Shown one piece after another: positions 52,760 through 62,077 of a stretch of DNA of 64,000 nt. The notes under the pieces are model-generated. The model did no database searches, was not told the origin of the DNA, and saw only the letters and a list, made by a program, of their open reading frames with translations. The position numbers were made by a program, and so were the translations under genes. The first letter of the stretch is position 1. Every line of letters begins with the position of its first letter. Source of the stretch: Flectobacillus longus (GTDB taxonomy: Bacteria; Bacteroidota; Bacteroidia; Cytophagales; Spirosomataceae); NCBI RefSeq assembly GCF_030056705.1, contig NZ_JASHIC010000020.1, forward strand, positions 1-64,000. The letters run 5' to 3'.

Positions 52760-53812
52760 TTATTCAAATCGTTTCTTTAAATACTCTAAAAATTTACGAA
52801 AGTCACCACGAAATTGTTTTTCAAAAATCTGCTCAAATTCATTTTGCTTTGAATGGTAGGTTTTAAAGCTTACAAAATACGCATTGTTGGGTAAATCTTC
52901 ATTTTTTAACTTACTGGAAAGTAATGGTTTATGTGATAACTGTGCATAAAGACTATCTTCTTTTGCTACTATTTTTCTGATAAACGTATATTTTAAAGAA
53001 TCCTTGTATTTATTAGAGTATTCTGGTTTGAAAGTTTTGTATAAACTATCCAACGCTAAGGTAGATTTGTTAAGATGTGTCACCAAAGTTTTGCGCCATT
53101 CTTTTCCACGAGTAAACTTTTGATATTCTTCAGATTCACTTCCATATTTAGCTTTGAGATATCGTTTAGCACCATATTCTCCGATGAAATTGGCTAAGTT
53201 CTCGCTGGTTTCATGCTCATTTTTGACAAAAATTGTTCCGTGAGTCATTTCATGAATGATAAGACTTGCCAGTTTGCCTTCCGAATAAAATAGCATACTC
53301 GACAAGATAGGTTCAGGAAGCCATCCCAACGTTGAATAGGCAATACCTTGTCCCAAATCGGTATCATAACCCTTTTGTTGCCAAATTTTTAGCTCTTGAG
53401 TAGCCATCGTAGAATCAAAAAAACCTTTGTAAGTAAAATTACCAATAATTGGAAAATGAAATTCTACGGCTTCCATTTTGTAGGGCTCTGCTGCCGTAAC
53501 GAGATAGACCAGTGGTTTGCCCTGTTGGTCGAATAGCGTTTGATATACGTCTGGATTATCTTTGAGCCCTAGCGAGTCGATAGCATATTGTTTTATTTCA
53601 CCAATTAAACGAATGCGAGCTTTGAGTGAGTCGGGGACTGTGGGGTCGTCTAAGACTTTGCTGAGAGGGCGAGTGTTAAAGGCAACATTCAATCCGCCTT
53701 TGGCTTGGGCGTATAAGTAAATTGTCCAATCCCATTGCCACAGCGAAATACCAAATAGAACGGCAACTGATATGAGCAACCAATATCTTTTTTTCTTAAA
53801 TGTGTTTTTCAT
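52760..53812 (-). CDS. predicted zinc aminopeptidase (Aminopep family, HExxH)
   Basis: The 350-residue protein starts with a basic end and one membrane helix (KKRYWLLISVAVLFGISLW), probably an uncleaved anchor. The zinc motif is IIHEMTHGTIF (HExxH, about residues 187-197), with the downstream Glu in ENLANFIGEYGAKRYL. That combination, and AYSTLGWLPEPILSSMLFYSEGKLASL before it, match the PF10023-type predicted aminopeptidases. Substrate unknown. Same-strand neighbour is the DUF3108 gene. Confidence 0.9.
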   Translation of the reverse strand: MKNTFKKKRYWLLISVAVLFGISLWQWDWTIYLYAQAKGGLNVAFNTRPLSKVLDDPTVPDSLKARIRLIGEIKQYAIDSLGLKDNPDVYQTLFDQQGKPLVYLVTAAEPYKMEAVEFHFPIIGNFTYKGFFDSTMATQELKIWQQKGYDTDLGQGIAYSTLGWLPEPILSSMLFYSEGKLASLIIHEMTHGTIFVKNEHETSENLANFIGEYGAKRYLKAKYGSESEEYQKFTRGKEWRKTLVTHLNKSTLALDSLYKTFKPEYSNKYKDSLKYTFIRKIVAKEDSLYAQLSHKPLLSSKLKNEDLPNNAYFVSFKTYHSKQNEFEQIFEKQFRGDFRKFLEYLKKRFE

Positions 53813-54301
53813 TTTATAGATTGTCAGAGTTTAAAGGTACGAATTTTCTGAAAACAGATACTTTAGACCCGATAGCCAAGCGTTTTTAAATTCCATTTTG
53901 TGTACATTTTTTATTTTTATATAAAAATAATAGCCAATTTGGTAGAAAATATTTTTATGAAGATTACTTTTTTTGCACAAAAGCTTGTAAATTCACATTC
54001 CGAAATTGTAGTAGTCTTGTACTTTGGTAGATATCAATTGCGATAACCATCAATCAGAAAAAAAACTATTATGTTGTAACTCATTGAAGTTTTTTGTGTA
54101 AATTTTGCCCCGAATCTCTAGGTAAATAAAATAGATAAGTCTATTTGATTAACCTAAGTCATAAAAATAACAAAATCTGTTACCTACGTTAATTTTTACG
54201 TAACAACCCTAGAATTATTCTTAAATAGTACCATTTATTAGTTCTTTTATAGATAATTCATTCAAATAAAGTCATTCTTTTTTATCTTATATTTATACAA
54301 C
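53813..54301. other. divergent spacer upstream of recA
   Basis: About 490 nt, AT-rich, with no gene. I could not place a recA promoter or a LexA-like operator with confidence. Confidence 0.45.
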
Positions 54302-55387
54302 ATGGCAAAGCAACAAGCTGAAGCAAGTAATCCTGCAGCAGAGAAACTCAAAGCCCTACAAACTACGCTTGAGCGTTTGGATAAAACTTACGGTAAAGGT
54401 ACTGTAATGCGTTTGTCTGACAGTAAAGTTATAGACGTTCCAGTGATTTCTACAGGCTCATTGGGCTTAGATTTGGCACTAGGTATTGGTGGTGTACCTC
54501 GTGGAAGAATTGTAGAAGTTTACGGACCAGAATCTTCTGGTAAAACAACCTTGGCAATGCACTGTATTGCAGAGGCACAAAAAGGAGGAGGTTTGGCCGC
54601 ATTTGTTGATGCCGAGCACGCCTTTGACCGTGCGTATGCCGAAAAACTTGGTATTGACACTAGCCAACTGTTGATTTCTCAACCTGATAATGGTGAGCAA
54701 GCCCTCGAAATCGCAGAACAATTAATTAGCTCAGGAGCTATCGATATTTGTGTAATTGACTCCGTAGCAGCTCTAGTGCCCAAAGCCGAACTTGAAGGTG
54801 ATATGGGTGATTCAAAAATGGGTCTACAGGCTCGTTTGATGTCTCAAGCACTTCGTAAGTTAACGGGGGTTATTAACAAAACAGGTTGTTGCTGTATCTT
54901 TATCAACCAGCTTCGTGATAAAATCGGGGTGATGTTTGGTAACCCAGAAACAACAACGGGTGGTAATGCCTTGAAATTCTACGCTTCTGTACGTTTGGAT
55001 ATTCGTCGTATTGGACAAATCAAAGAAGGTGCTGATAATATTATCGGTAACCGTACAAAAGTGAAGGTGGTGAAAAACAAATTGGCACCTCCATTCAAAG
55101 TAATCGAGTTTGATATTATGTATGGCGAAGGTATCTCAAAATCTGGTGAGGTGCTTGACTTAGCGGTGGAACTCGACATCGTAAAAAAATCAGGTTCTTG
55201 GTTTAGCTACGATGGCAACCGTTTAGGACAAGGTCGTGACGCTGTAAAAGAGATGATTCGCGATAATCCTGAATTGTTGGATGAGCTTGAACGCAAAATT
55301 AAGGATAAAGTAAAAGGTGATGATGGCGCATTGTTAGACCCAGAAGGTGGTGTAGCAGATGACGGTGAGCCGGACGAAAGCTTATAA
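54302..55387 (+). CDS. recA: recombinase RecA
   Basis: RecA forms the filament for strand exchange and induces the SOS response. The 361-residue protein is normal: Walker [14 protein letters not shown] (about residues 76-88), Walker B region [15 protein letters not shown], loop 1 [23 protein letters not shown], and loop 2 [27 protein letters not shown]. The acidic C-terminal tail ([22 protein letters not shown]) regulates DNA binding. Alone in its transcription unit, with a terminator 20 nt after the stop. Confidence 0.98.
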   Translation: MAKQQAEASNPAAEKLKALQTTLERLDKTYGKGTVMRLSDSKVIDVPVISTGSLGLDLALGIGGVPRGRIVEVYGPESSGKTTLAMHCIAEAQKGGGLAAFVDAEHAFDRAYAEKLGIDTSQLLISQPDNGEQALEIAEQLISSGAIDICVIDSVAALVPKAELEGDMGDSKMGLQARLMSQALRKLTGVINKTGCCCIFINQLRDKIGVMFGNPETTTGGNALKFYASVRLDIRRIGQIKEGADNIIGNRTKVKVVKNKLAPPFKVIEFDIMYGEGISKSGEVLDLAVELDIVKKSGSWFSYDGNRLGQGRDAVKEMIRDNPELLDELERKIKDKVKGDDGALLDPEGGVADDGEPDESL

Positions 55388-55408
55388 TTCTCTCTTTAAT
55401 AAAGTGAC

Positions 55409-55441
55409 AAAAGAGAATGCCGAAAGGTATTCTCTTTTTTT
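55409..55441 (+). terminator. terminator of recA
   Basis: AAAAGAGAATGCC pairs with GGTATTCTCTTTT with one G.U pair and a GAAA tetraloop, followed by a T run. A GNRA-type loop like this stabilises RNA hairpins. Confidence 0.85.
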
Positions 55442-55631
55442 GTGAAAAAACATCAATAATCCTAAAAGTGGACTTATTCTACTCCTAAAAGCATTGATAC
55501 TCTATGCAATATTTGAAAAAATGAGTATTTTGAGAAAGTTTTATTTAACACCCTAAACCGTTTGGAGTTTTGTCCCCTTTTCCTGTTGATTTCCTCTCAA
55601 CGGTACATCACAAACCTTTAACTTATTCAAA

Positions 55632-57311
55632 ATGTCGATACACAAAAATCGTCGTAAAGTAGAAGTCTGCCATAACTGCCATCATATCCTAAAACCAGAA
55701 GATAATTTCTGCGCAAATTGTGGTCAAGAAAACCATGATTTAAAAGTGGGCGTTGGACAATTATTATATGATGTTTTTGAAGGCATCACCAATTTTGATA
55801 CAAAATTTTATAACACAGCAAAATCAATTTTTTCACAACCTGGCAAAATCACCAAAGACTTTTTGGAGGGAAGAAGGGCGCGCTATGTGCCACCCATTCG
55901 TCTATATTTTATTGTATCTTTTGTGTTTTTTATTGCTTTTGATGAGCTAGTTGAAATGGGCTTAAATTCTACAAATGGTTTTGCTTCTGGTATCATAGAT
56001 GGATTGAAAGGAGATTCGAAACGTACTGATAAAAGTGGAGATGAGGAACAAGATAGTAACAAAAAAGAGGATAAATCTATACAAAATCAAGCCCTGAAAG
56101 CCGTAATACAAAAACGAGAGGAGAAGAGTAAGGAAATCGCAAATCTGAATATAGAACTTGATTCGGCTATTGCTAGAGAAGATACAACTTTACGACATAC
56201 CTTAGAAAAGAAGATTGCCAGAGACGAAAAGCAATTAAAAGCGCTGGACAAACAAACCAAATTAGCTTCTCAGGCAAAAGGGTTTATTGACTATGTATCG
56301 AATTTTGATATTTCGACTGATGAGATTTTGGACGAAATGAATATAGAAAGAGAGGATACTTTAAGGACTATCATTGATTCTTTACCTGAGTATAAGCAAC
56401 GTCCCGTATTAATTGAAATACAAAAGCAACTAGCTTTAGACTCGATACATACCGAGGCTATCAGCGAACCCGCTGAAGACTTAAAGGCATATTTTACAGA
56501 AAGAATGGGGAAAAAGGGAAAGATTGAGTACACCCTAATTTTACATTCATTGAAGAACAATGTAAAAGTACCTGTATGGATTGAGGGGGTAAAGGTATTC
56601 ACTAAAAGTAGTGATGGAAGTCTTCAAAATAGAACGTATAAAAAACGTTTACTTGATATGAGTAATGAAGATTTAGACAGTTTGATAGTAAAAGAGGAGG
56701 GTAGTAAAAGTGCTCTTGCTTTTTTGAAAAGGGGTTTACGTCGTAACGTCACCTATTATGAATTGGCATTTGACGAAGATGCCGAAAAGGCGATTGGAGA
56801 AATGGTTCACTTTGGTGTAAATGTAATCTCTTTCATGATGTTTATCTTGATGCCATTGGTAGCGCTGATGCTTAAAATTAGCTACAGTAAGCGTGTTCAT
56901 AGCATAATGTGGTACCCTTTCAAATGGTTATCTTACAGCTTTCGATTATTGAAATATACCTTGACAGGTGGTTTTATGCGCCAGAAGCCTTTCCCTGCTC
57001 TTCCAAAGCTTTTTGACGGACAGACTAGATTTTATTATGAGCACTTGATTTTTTCAATACATATTCATTCAATTTTCATGCTCATGCTCATGATATTTGT
57101 TGGAATAGGCTTGCTGGTGGGTCATTGGAATATCTCATTGAGCGTTGCGATGATAGTTTTTATGATTTATTTCGCCATGTCACTCAAAGTAGTGTATCGA
57201 CAATCTTGGCTAAAAACTATTTGGAAGTCTATGGTCTTATTTTGTATGTACTGCTTTACGTTTACTATGGTACTCGGAATTACAGGCGCTATTAAATTTG
57301 CCTTGCAATAA
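55632..57311 (+). CDS. DUF3667 zinc-ribbon membrane protein with coiled-coil insert
   Basis: The 559-residue protein opens with a DUF3667 zinc ribbon (CHNC near residue 14 and CANCG near 33) and the family block GVGQLLYDVFEGITNFDTKFYNTAKSIFSQPGKITKDFLEGRRARYVPPIRLYFIVSF. After the first membrane helix (about residues 88-102), residues about 130-200 form a charged coiled coil with KSKEIANLNIELDSAIAREDTTLRHTLEKK. About four membrane helices are in the C-terminal third, starting near 395. The long central region is larger than in most DUF3667 proteins. Role unknown; metal or partner binding at the membrane is inferred. Confidence 0.88.
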   Translation: MSIHKNRRKVEVCHNCHHILKPEDNFCANCGQENHDLKVGVGQLLYDVFEGITNFDTKFYNTAKSIFSQPGKITKDFLEGRRARYVPPIRLYFIVSFVFFIAFDELVEMGLNSTNGFASGIIDGLKGDSKRTDKSGDEEQDSNKKEDKSIQNQALKAVIQKREEKSKEIANLNIELDSAIAREDTTLRHTLEKKIARDEKQLKALDKQTKLASQAKGFIDYVSNFDISTDEILDEMNIEREDTLRTIIDSLPEYKQRPVLIEIQKQLALDSIHTEAISEPAEDLKAYFTERMGKKGKIEYTLILHSLKNNVKVPVWIEGVKVFTKSSDGSLQNRTYKKRLLDMSNEDLDSLIVKEEGSKSALAFLKRGLRRNVTYYELAFDEDAEKAIGEMVHFGVNVISFMMFILMPLVALMLKISYSKRVHSIMWYPFKWLSYSFRLLKYTLTGGFMRQKPFPALPKLFDGQTRFYYEHLIFSIHIHSIFMLMLMIFVGIGLLVGHWNISLSVAMIVFMIYFAMSLKVVYRQSWLKTIWKSMVLFCMYCFTFTMVLGITGAIKFALQ

Positions 57312-57395
57312 AACAATAGTTGAGTGATTATATTAAAAATCTATATTGAGCTTAAGATGCAATACTTTTCGCCTTAAGCAGAGTTATATCTAGCT

Positions 57396-57508
57396 TAGTA
57401 GCATCAAAAAAAGCGGTCAGAAATTATTTTCCGACCGCTTTTTTGTAATATTTGATGACTAAGCTTTTAAAATAATCACTCATTCGCTCAATCACAAATC
57501 ACTAAATT
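57396..57508. repeat. composite intergenic repeat, copy 3
   Basis: Between the convergent DUF3667 and lysine-rich genes are AGTAGCATC next to the hairpin at 57407-57444 and the AATCAC box at 57472-57508. The hairpin and its left flank match copy 2 at 21 of 22 positions, and the right box matches copy 1 except for a 4-nt insertion. The ATGAGTCATC box is absent here. Confidence 0.8.
57407..57444. terminator. bidirectional terminator within composite repeat copy 3
   Basis: Stem AAAAAAGCGGTC-A-GAAA against TTT-C-GACCGCTTTTTT with one A.C mismatch, loop TTA-like. Serves both convergent genes. Confidence 0.85.
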
Positions 57509-57514
57509 TGTTTA

Positions 57515-58027
57515 TTAGTTGTCTTTTTTGATGTAAGACTTGTTACCGTTTGAGTTGATATAATAACGACCACCTTTTGGTCCTTCATAAACAGTACGGC
57601 CTTTATCGTCTTTACCTACAACTTTATCATCGCCAGCAGCAGCTTTTTCAGTTTTCTTGTCAACTTTTTTCAGCTCAGGCTTTACTGTAGGGTTTTTATC
57701 ATCAGCTTTTTTAGCTTCTTTTTCTTTTTTCTTAGCGTCTTTCTCTGCTTTTTTATCTTCTTTCGCAGCCTTATCTTCATTTACTTTTTTGTCTTCTTTC
57801 GCAGCTTTATCTTCTTTAGCTTTTTTGTCTTCTTTTACAGCTTTTTCGTCCTTAGCTTTCTTGTCCTTTTTATCGGTTTTGTCAGCTTTTTCTTCTTTAT
57901 CCTTTTTGTCTTTCTTTTCTTTTTTCTCTTTTTTAGCGTCTTTAGTTTCGTCTTTAGGTTTTTGAGCATTAGCATCCCAAACTAATACATTAGCCAACAA
58001 AAGGGCAAGGGCAAGTAACTTCTTCAT
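57515..58027 (-). CDS. secreted lysine-rich protein with C-terminal PBCV-type basic adaptor domain
   Basis: The 170-residue protein has a signal peptide (MKKLLALALLLANVLVWDANA) and then about 90 residues of K/E/D/A low-complexity repeats (KKEKKEKKDKKDKEEK, repeated AKEDKAAKEDKK), likely unstructured and highly charged. The last 40 residues contain GRTVYEGPKGGRYYINSNG followed by NKSYIK. This matches my recollection of the PBCV-specific basic adaptor domain (PF08789) first described in chlorella viruses, GRxVYxGPRGGxYY....GxKxYI. The role is unknown; a nucleic-acid- or envelope-binding tail is a guess. Convergent with the DUF3667 gene. Confidence 0.82.
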   Translation of the reverse strand: MKKLLALALLLANVLVWDANAQKPKDETKDAKKEKKEKKDKKDKEEKADKTDKKDKKAKDEKAVKEDKKAKEDKAAKEDKKVNEDKAAKEDKKAEKDAKKKEKEAKKADDKNPTVKPELKKVDKKTEKAAAGDDKVVGKDDKGRTVYEGPKGGRYYINSNGNKSYIKKDN

Positions 58028-58400
58028 TTTTTTACGATTGTTGAAATGGTTAAAACTGGTTTTTGTTAAGCAGGTCTATGTTGCTAGACTTGTAATCTTG
58101 CGTAAGATAGCAAAATTTTCTATTCCGACTATATATACGAATTAAGTCACTTTTTATTGAAGAAAAAACCAAGCATTTTCTTCAATAAATGGACAGGAAA
58201 AAGAAGCTAATCATCAATCATAAATACTCATTAAAGCACCTCCGAAAACGGGATATATAGATATGTTGCCATATCCCAAATGTAGATATTAGATAGGATT
58301 CGGGATAGAATCCTGTTTGATGTAAGACAGATGAATAACAAAAATCATATAATTCTTATGCCATTCGTTGTACCTTTGTAATCACTTTTGAGTACAACTA
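58028..58400. other. divergent spacer upstream of the metal-uptake genes
   Basis: No gene is seen. It contains the -7-like element at 58371-58378 and a GTACAACTAATGGC start region just before 58401. No clear Fur-type box could be placed by eye. Confidence 0.4.
58371..58378 (+). promoter_or_regulatory. possible Bacteroidota -7 element for the Cys-rich small gene
   Basis: TACCTTTG matches TAnnTTTG and lies 22 nt before the start codon at 58401, a spacing that would give a short leader. The -33 part is weak. Confidence 0.4.
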
Positions 58401-58793
58401 ATGGCAATTCAATACAACTATAGGGCACTTTTTCTTTTCATCATTTTGACTTTCAGAATGTTGTCCTTTCTATTAGTGTATCTCGACTATAACTTAAGAA
58501 AGGATTACATTGCCAAAAACCTTTGCCAAAATCGTAATCGCCCTAGTATGCACTGTAATGGCAAATGCTATCTTTCTAAGCAACTAGCCAAAGCTGCCGA
58601 ACAAAAAGAAGCGCAACAAAAGTATGCTAGTCAATCTGTGGATTTGTATTGTTCCACTATGCCACAGATTACGGCGAGTATGTTTAATACGTACTTCTAT
58701 ATTGTTTCAAAATATTTTTTTATTGGCAACGGCTATCTACAAAACTTCTACTCCAAGGTTTTTAAGCCTCCAACCTTTTCTTCTGTGCATTGA
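58401..58793 (+). CDS. Cys-rich small membrane-associated hypothetical protein
   Basis: The 130-residue protein has an N-terminal hydrophobic segment (ALFLFIILTFRMLSFLLVYLDY), then a conserved cysteine cluster NLCQNRNRPSMHCNGKCYLSKQLAKA (about residues 40-66; C-x10-C-x3-C) and a second hydrophobic segment near 90-105. I know this CxxxxxxCNGKC pattern from Bacteroidota proteins beside TonB-dependent receptors, but not the function; metal binding or delivery is inferred. It ends 66 nt before the receptor ORF, probably in one operon. The start MAIQYNYRALF is the only good ATG. Confidence 0.7.
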   Translation: MAIQYNYRALFLFIILTFRMLSFLLVYLDYNLRKDYIAKNLCQNRNRPSMHCNGKCYLSKQLAKAAEQKEAQQKYASQSVDLYCSTMPQITASMFNTYFYIVSKYFFIGNGYLQNFYSKVFKPPTFSSVH

Positions 58794-58933
58794 TTGATGG
58801 TTTTGGCATAATTGTAAACTTAGCGTATTTCTTAAGAATAGGCTAAGAGTGTTTTGCTATGTGTCAAAATCAAGTTTTAAAGATTCTATATACTTTGGAA
58901 GTATTGACGACTTCCTTTTCTAATGATAAACAC

Positions 58934-61123
58934 ATGAAGAAGATAATTTTTCTCACCATATTTTTTAGCAATATTTTTGACTCTCAAGCACAACAAAAAG
59001 ACTCAACTATATTAAAAAACACAGACCTGCACGAAGTAATTGTTCATGGTGTGAATAGCTCAGCTGATGTTGCAAGTGAATATTCGTCAAGAATACCTTT
59101 GAAGAATTTAGAAAACGCACAGATTACGCATTCAGTAAATAGCAAATTGATAATGAACCGTAATTATTTTGTGCAATACAACATGTTATCAAATGTAACG
59201 GGAGTATCGCCAAGTTGGGCTGGTGTTTCGCCCTATTATACAGTAAGAGGATTTCGCACTCGTTCTAACTTCAGAAATGGTATATTAGGATATGTAGCCT
59301 CAGATATTGATCCAGTAAATGTTGCTCAATTGGATGTGGTAAAGGGGCCAAGCGGAACCTTGTTTGGAAGTTCAATGACAGTATTTGGAGGTGTAATCAA
59401 CCGTGTGACGGTCAAACCACAAGATGATACTTTTACAAGTATTACTTTGGCAGGAGGTAATAACAATTTTCAACGGGCTACTTTTGATGTCAATGCAAAG
59501 TTAGACGTACAATCAAAAGGTTTGATGCGTGTAACTGGTGCTTATACCAACAAAGAAAGTTTTCAAGACCAAGGAATTTATCAAAACTTATTTTTAGCAC
59601 CGAGCTTTACTTATAAAGCATCGGATAAATTAAGAATTGATGCTGAGGCAGAAATTTTGAGAAGAGTTTCGACAAATAATTTGTTATTGACTCCTATGAA
59701 CCCACTCAAAAGTGGTGTGTTGACTTATGCCGAAAGTCCAAGTGGATTGAATTTAGATTATTATAAATCTTATACAGACAATAGTGTTTTGTATAAAACA
59801 ACGGCGGTGAACTTGTACGGAAAGATTAGCTATATTCTGTCGAACCGATGGAAATCTGAGACAAATTTGATGAGTTCTAATAGTGAATCTTATGGCAATT
59901 ATCAGACGATGATAATGACTAATAGTAATGCTTCGATTGTGCGTAGAATTGTCAATTATGCACCTGAAACTATTATTAACCAACAAATCCAACAAAACTT
60001 TATTGGAGATATAACCACTGCTTCAGTACGCCACAGAGTATTATTAGGCGCAGATTATTATCGCTATGTATATGGTACTACTGCCAATGGTTTGGATGGC
60101 TCAAAGGCTAATGCTGCCAATGGTGTGGCACGACCAACTTTTGATACAGTTGCAGTTGCTACAAAAAATGTTAATTATGGGCTACTAAATGAAAGCGAAA
60201 TCAACAGTAGGTTGTTAGGTAAAGTACCAGCTATTACTAAAACCATACTTACGACCTATTCGATATATGCTTCAGATGTGATTAACCCTACTAAAAACTT
60301 GACTTTGATGTTAAGTGCTAGAGTAGATTTCTTACAAAATTCAGGTACTTATAATAAAACAACAGATACTTGGATAGGTGCATACAACCAAACTGCATTT
60401 TCGCCAAAGGTAGGTTTGACGTATCAGCTATTACCTGAACAATTAGCATTTTTTGCCAGTTATATGAACGGTTTCCAAAACGTGGCACCAGTAAGTCAGG
60501 TAGATGGAACAGTAGCGAACTTTAAACCTCAGTATGGAAATCAGTTTGAAACAGGGTTTAAATATGCTCACGAAAAACATTTGTTAGATGCGAGCTTGAG
60601 TTTGTATGATATTCAAATTAGCAATACTGTGCGTTCAAATCCTGAAAATATTTCTATGTTTATTCAAAATGGGAAGCAGTATAGTCGTGGAGTAGAATTA
60701 GACTTGCAAAGTCGCCCTGTAGAAGGTCTATACATACATGCTGGTTTGGCTTATAATGATAGTAAATTAACTGCCGCCGATACCAATACCGAAGGTTTAC
60801 GACCTATAAATTCTGGTCCAGAATGGATGAGCAATTGGTATGCTAATTATTGTTTTCAGCAAGGTGGTTTAAAAGGGTTTGCTCTTGGTTTGGGAGGAAA
60901 TTATTATGGGAAAGACAATATTATCAACAGTAAATCAGCAGGAACTTTTGCTACGGATGCGTACACTTTATTCAATGCGGTGGTGAGTTATTCTCAAAAA
61001 GCATATACGTTGTCATTGAGTGGAGATAACATTTTTGATACAAAGTATTATTACGGAGGTCGAGGGTTTATTACACCCGGTAATTTGCGTCAAGTGATTC
61101 TTTCATTGAAATTGAATTTATAA
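58934..61123 (+). CDS. TonB-dependent siderophore-type receptor
   Basis: This 729-residue outer-membrane receptor imports a metal chelate using TonB. I chose ATG 58934 because it gives a clean signal peptide (MKKIIFLTIFFSNIFDSQA); the frame goes back to 58859. The plug is VSPYYTVRGFRTRSNFRNGILGYVASDIDPVNVAQLDVVKGPSGTLFGSSMTVFGGVINRVT, which matches TonB-siderophore receptors (the VKGPSG.LFG block). The barrel ends in GRGFITPGNLRQVILSLKLNL. It has no CarboxypepD N-terminal domain, unlike the SusC here. Between a Cys-rich small protein and the VIT1 iron/manganese transporter, so metal uptake is likely. Confidence 0.94.
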   Translation: MKKIIFLTIFFSNIFDSQAQQKDSTILKNTDLHEVIVHGVNSSADVASEYSSRIPLKNLENAQITHSVNSKLIMNRNYFVQYNMLSNVTGVSPSWAGVSPYYTVRGFRTRSNFRNGILGYVASDIDPVNVAQLDVVKGPSGTLFGSSMTVFGGVINRVTVKPQDDTFTSITLAGGNNNFQRATFDVNAKLDVQSKGLMRVTGAYTNKESFQDQGIYQNLFLAPSFTYKASDKLRIDAEAEILRRVSTNNLLLTPMNPLKSGVLTYAESPSGLNLDYYKSYTDNSVLYKTTAVNLYGKISYILSNRWKSETNLMSSNSESYGNYQTMIMTNSNASIVRRIVNYAPETIINQQIQQNFIGDITTASVRHRVLLGADYYRYVYGTTANGLDGSKANAANGVARPTFDTVAVATKNVNYGLLNESEINSRLLGKVPAITKTILTTYSIYASDVINPTKNLTLMLSARVDFLQNSGTYNKTTDTWIGAYNQTAFSPKVGLTYQLLPEQLAFFASYMNGFQNVAPVSQVDGTVANFKPQYGNQFETGFKYAHEKHLLDASLSLYDIQISNTVRSNPENISMFIQNGKQYSRGVELDLQSRPVEGLYIHAGLAYNDSKLTAADTNTEGLRPINSGPEWMSNWYANYCFQQGGLKGFALGLGGNYYGKDNIINSKSAGTFATDAYTLFNAVVSYSQKAYTLSLSGDNIFDTKYYYGGRGFITPGNLRQVILSLKLNL

Positions 61124-61239
61124 GCTGATTAATCCTGAAACAAATTTTTATCATTGCTTGTGTACAATTGATGATGAATATTACGCTTAGAATTTTTATA
61201 TTGAGATATTTATATCGTTAAACCAATTTCGAATAAAAT

Positions 61240-61920
61240 ATGGAAGAGCAACATTTGGAGAGTTCAGATTTTTTGAAAGATATAGTAATTGGCATGTCCG
61301 ACGGACTGACAGTCCCCTTTGCTTTAGCAGCGGGTTTGTCAGGAGCAGTAGCTGATACATCAATTGTGACTACGGCGGGTATTGCCGAAATTGTAGCAGG
61401 TGCTATTGCTATGGGCTTGGGAGGGTATTTGGCTGGGCAAACCGAGGTAGAACATTACGAAGCTGAATTGAAACGTGAATACGAAGAAGTAGAAAGAGTA
61501 CCCGAACGAGAAAAAGAAGAAGTGCGAGAAGTATTTGCAGATTATGGTCTTGATGCCAATATGCAAGAAGCGATTGTGGAGGCATTAGCAAAAGACAAAG
61601 ACAAATGGGTGCACTTCATGATGAAATTTGAATTGGGCTTAGAAAAACCAGATATCAATCGTGCTAGGAATTCTGCTGTAACAATTGGTATATCTTATGC
61701 AATAGGTGGAATTATTCCTTTGAGCCCTTATTTTTTTGTGGATGATGCTATTTTAGGCTTGAAGATTTCTGTAGTTATCACATTATTAGCCTTATTTGTT
61801 TTCGGTTTCTTCAAAAGCAAAATCACAGGACAACACCCTTGGATGGGAGCTATAAAGGTTACATCTATTGGTGCAGCCGCGGCAGCAGCAGCTTTTGGAG
61901 TAGCTAAATTGTTTGGATAA
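61240..61920 (+). CDS. VIT1/CCC1-family iron/manganese transporter
   Basis: The 226-residue protein is a VIT1/CCC1-type transporter, which moves Fe2+ or Mn2+ out of the cytosol into a storage compartment or out of the cell. Helix 1 is IVIGMSDGLTVPFALAAGLSGAV with the conserved Asp, followed by IVAGAIAMGLGGYLAGQTEVEHYEAELKREYEEVERVPEREKEEV, where the Glu-rich loop binds metal. The C-terminal half has three helices (ISYAIGGIIPLSPY, GLKISVVITLLALFVFGFF, VTSIGAAAAAAAFGVAKLFG). Located 116 nt after the TonB receptor in the same direction. Confidence 0.95.
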   Translation: MEEQHLESSDFLKDIVIGMSDGLTVPFALAAGLSGAVADTSIVTTAGIAEIVAGAIAMGLGGYLAGQTEVEHYEAELKREYEEVERVPEREKEEVREVFADYGLDANMQEAIVEALAKDKDKWVHFMMKFELGLEKPDINRARNSAVTIGISYAIGGIIPLSPYFFVDDAILGLKISVVITLLALFVFGFFKSKITGQHPWMGAIKVTSIGAAAAAAAFGVAKLFG

Positions 61921-61930
61921 ATTACCTAAT

Positions 61931-61963
61931 GTTATTGGTTACTAGTATAACTGTTATTAGAGG
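61931..61963 (+). repeat. 33-bp post-stop repeat, copy A
   Basis: Begins 10 nt after the VIT1 stop and in its orientation: GTTATTGGTTACTAG, TATAACTG, end TTATTAGAGG. It matches the gapN copy (41461-41493, minus strand) at 29 of 33 positions. Confidence 0.7.
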
Positions 61964-62001
61964 GGTATTTAGAAACTTTACAGCTGTTTAATGATAAAAA
62001 A

Positions 62002-62047
62002 GAAGATTTGAAAATGAGTAAAATCTAGTACACATTTTCAAATCTTC
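62002..62047 (-). terminator. terminator of the ggt gene
   Basis: GAAGATTTGAAAATG (62002-62016) pairs perfectly with CATTTTCAAATCTTC (62033-62047). On the minus strand the stem is followed by a T-rich run (TTTTTTAT). Part of the stem is built from the AGATTTGA-type repeat. Confidence 0.8.
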
Positions 62048-62077
62048 AAATCTCTTCATCTTCAAATCTCAAATCTA
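62041..62077 (-). repeat. short-period AGATTTGA-type repeats abutting the ggt stop
   Basis: On the minus strand, right after the GGT stop (TAG, 62077-62075), the sequence is AGATTTGAGATTTGAAGA, TGAAGAGATTTGAAGA; units of 7-8 nt. The stop is the start of the first unit, the same arrangement as in the ispD GGGATTA array. Confidence 0.7.

Noticed and set aside
57657-57965. Ser/Phe-rich 102-codon plus-strand frame
   Set aside because: It is the antisense of the lysine-rich repeat gene; Lys codons read as Phe/Ser on the other strand.
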